DNA of 34,089 bases from Geobacteraceae bacterium (GTDB taxonomy: Bacteria > Desulfobacterota > Desulfuromonadia > Geobacterales > Geobacteraceae), in assembly GCA_023701365.1 (NCBI GenBank), contig JAMPXD010000015.1, forward strand, positions 1 through 34,089, given 5' to 3'. Below, one piece after another: positions 32,930 through 34,089 of the stretch. Within the stretch, counting starts at the first letter, position 1. Every line of letters begins with the position of its first letter. The translations under genes and the position numbers were made by a program. The notes under the pieces were generated by a model. The model was given only the letters and a program-made list of their open reading frames with translations. It did no database searches and was not told the origin of the DNA.

Positions 32930-34089
32930 ATGACCATCCACGAAACCCTGAAAACCGTGTTCGGCTACGGCGCCTTCCGCCCCTACCAGGAGGAGATCGT
33001 CACCGGCCTGATCCGCGGCGAGGACGCCTTTGTCCTGATGCCGACCGGCGGCGGCAAGTCCCTCTGCTACCAGGTGCCCGCCCTCCACCGGCAGGGGACG
33101 GCATTGGTCGTTTCCCCGCTGATCTCCCTGATGAAGGACCAGGTGGATGCGCTCACCGCCAACGGCGTGCCGGCCGCCTTCTACAACTCCACTTTGGGGG
33201 AGAAGGAGTCGCGCCGGGTGCTGGCGGAGTTCCACGCCGGCCGGCTCCGGCTCCTCTACGTGGCGCCGGAGCGGCTGATGACCGACGCCTTCCTGGAGCG
33301 GCTGCAAGGGATCGATATTGCCCTGTTCGCCATCGACGAGGCCCACTGCGTCTCCCAGTGGGGGCACGACTTCCGTCCCGAGTACGTCCAGCTCGGCCGG
33401 CTCCGCTCCCTCTTCCCCGGCGTGCCGCTCATCGCCCTCACCGCCACCGCCGACCCCCAGACCCGCACCGACATCGTCCGGCAGCTCGGCCTTGAGCGCG
33501 CCACCTGCTACGTGGCCGGCTTCGACCGGCCGAACATCCGCTACACGGTGGCGGAGAAGATGAAGCCCCTCAATCAGCTCAAGGCCTTTCTCAAGGAGCG
33601 GGGCGCCGGCGAGGCGGGGATCGTCTACGCCCTCTCCCGCAAGCGGGTCGAGGAGGTGGCGGGCCGGCTCGCCGAGGCGGGCCTCAAGGCCGCGCCGTAC
33701 CATGCCGGGCTCCCCGACCGGGAGCGGCAGCGGGTCCAGGAGGCGTTCCAGAAGGATGACCTGCAGATCGTGGTGGCGACGGTCGCATTCGGGATGGGGA
33801 TCGACAAGCCGAACGTCCGCTTCGTGGTCCACTACGACCTCCCACGCAACGTGGAGAGCTACTACCAGGAAACCGGCCGGGCCGGGCGCGACGGCCTCCC
33901 CGCCGAGGCGCTCGTGCTGTTCGGCTACGGCGACGTCGCCATTGCCCGTTCCCTCATCGAGAACGGCGGCAACCCGGAGCAGAACCGGATCGAGCTGCAC
34001 AAGCTGAACGCCATGATCGGCTTTGCCGAGGCCCAGACCTGCCGGCGCCGGGTGCTGCTCGGCTACTTCGGCGAGCGGCTCGCGGACGA
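32930..34089 (+). CDS. recQ: ATP-dependent DNA helicase RecQ, 3' partial
   Basis: 3'-5' DNA helicase in recombination and repair. The reading frame is open from ATG 32930 to the window end (386 codons), so the C-terminal part is missing. Seen in order: motif 0 with FGYGAFRPYQ (Gln 20), Walker A MPTGGGKS (Lys 43), the DEAH box (136-139, IDEAHCVSQWGHDFRP), motif III LTATA, motif V region VATVAFGMGIDKPNVRFVVH, and motif VI QETGRAGRDG. The first Cys of the zinc site (QTCRRRVLLGYF) is near residue 371. It begins 37 bases after the toxin gene with only a weak RBS (CGAGA), and may be read from the same promoter. Confidence 0.93.
   Translation, partial: MTIHETLKTVFGYGAFRPYQEEIVTGLIRGEDAFVLMPTGGGKSLCYQVPALHRQGTALVVSPLISLMKDQVDALTANGVPAAFYNSTLGEKESRRVLAEFHAGRLRLLYVAPERLMTDAFLERLQGIDIALFAIDEAHCVSQWGHDFRPEYVQLGRLRSLFPGVPLIALTATADPQTRTDIVRQLGLERATCYVAGFDRPNIRYTVAEKMKPLNQLKAFLKERGAGEAGIVYALSRKRVEEVAGRLAEAGLKAAPYHAGLPDRERQRVQEAFQKDDLQIVVATVAFGMGIDKPNVRFVVHYDLPRNVESYYQETGRAGRDGLPAEALVLFGYGDVAIARSLIENGGNPEQNRIELHKLNAMIGFAEAQTCRRRVLLGYFGERLAD

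Noticed and set aside
32789..34000. Open frame of 403 codons on the minus strand opposite recQ and the toxin gene
   Set aside because: It is antisense to clear helicase motifs and has no family pattern.

Overview
The window looks like chromosomal DNA of a Geobacter-type bacterium (Geobacteraceae, Desulfuromonadota). The GC content is high. It carries a type IV pilus secretin next to a shikimate/acetyl-CoA carboxylase gene string, futalosine-pathway menaquinone genes, NifU/NifS as apparent housekeeping Fe-S genes, a PxxKW cysteine-rich protein and a DctPQM TRAP transporter. The family assignment is inference from gene content; no rRNA or other phylogenetic marker is present. No tRNA, rRNA, CRISPR array or intact insertion sequence was found.

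Region 1 (1-6064): the 3' part of pilQ, whose reading frame is interrupted at a run of ten C residues, followed by two lipoprotein genes of unknown function. The second encodes a 1041-residue protein with six W-x-D/E-x-R repeats, two ASH-like (choice-of-anchor D) domains, a Gly/Thr/Asp linker and a C-terminal CFI box plus membrane helix.

Region 2 (6151-14695): a tightly packed co-directional string: aroC, aroB, a TPR protein, a Roadblock/LC7 protein, aroQ, an M24 Xaa-Pro peptidase, accB, accC, gcvH and, beyond a strong terminator, mqnA. AroB, AroQ and AroC act in the route to chorismate, which MqnA diverts to menaquinone. AccB and AccC start fatty acid synthesis. The TPR and Roadblock genes are translationally coupled inside the aro genes and hint at a regulatory or polarity-related function.

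Region 3 (14707-19362): a Nudix hydrolase and a PxxKW protein on the minus strand, then a phosphohexomutase and the nifU-nifS pair on the plus strand, closed by a strong terminator.

Region 4 (19411-26442): an inverted-repeat element, then a TetR-controlled RND efflux cluster (tetR, a 25-residue membrane peptide not usually annotated, periplasmic adaptor, RND pump, outer membrane channel). Two almost identical palindromes, one at the tetR promoter and one ahead of the pump genes, make a self-contained regulatory circuit.

Region 5 (26534-29951, minus strand): a TRAP transporter (dctP, dctQ, dctM) with a hairpin between dctP and dctQ, followed by an orphan DUF551 gene of phage type.

Region 6 (29952-34089): a long intergenic region with an inverted repeat, a UbiD-family decarboxylase (possibly the MqnL step of menaquinone synthesis), a MazE/MazF-type toxin-antitoxin pair with a near-consensus promoter, and the 5' two thirds of recQ, which runs off the window.
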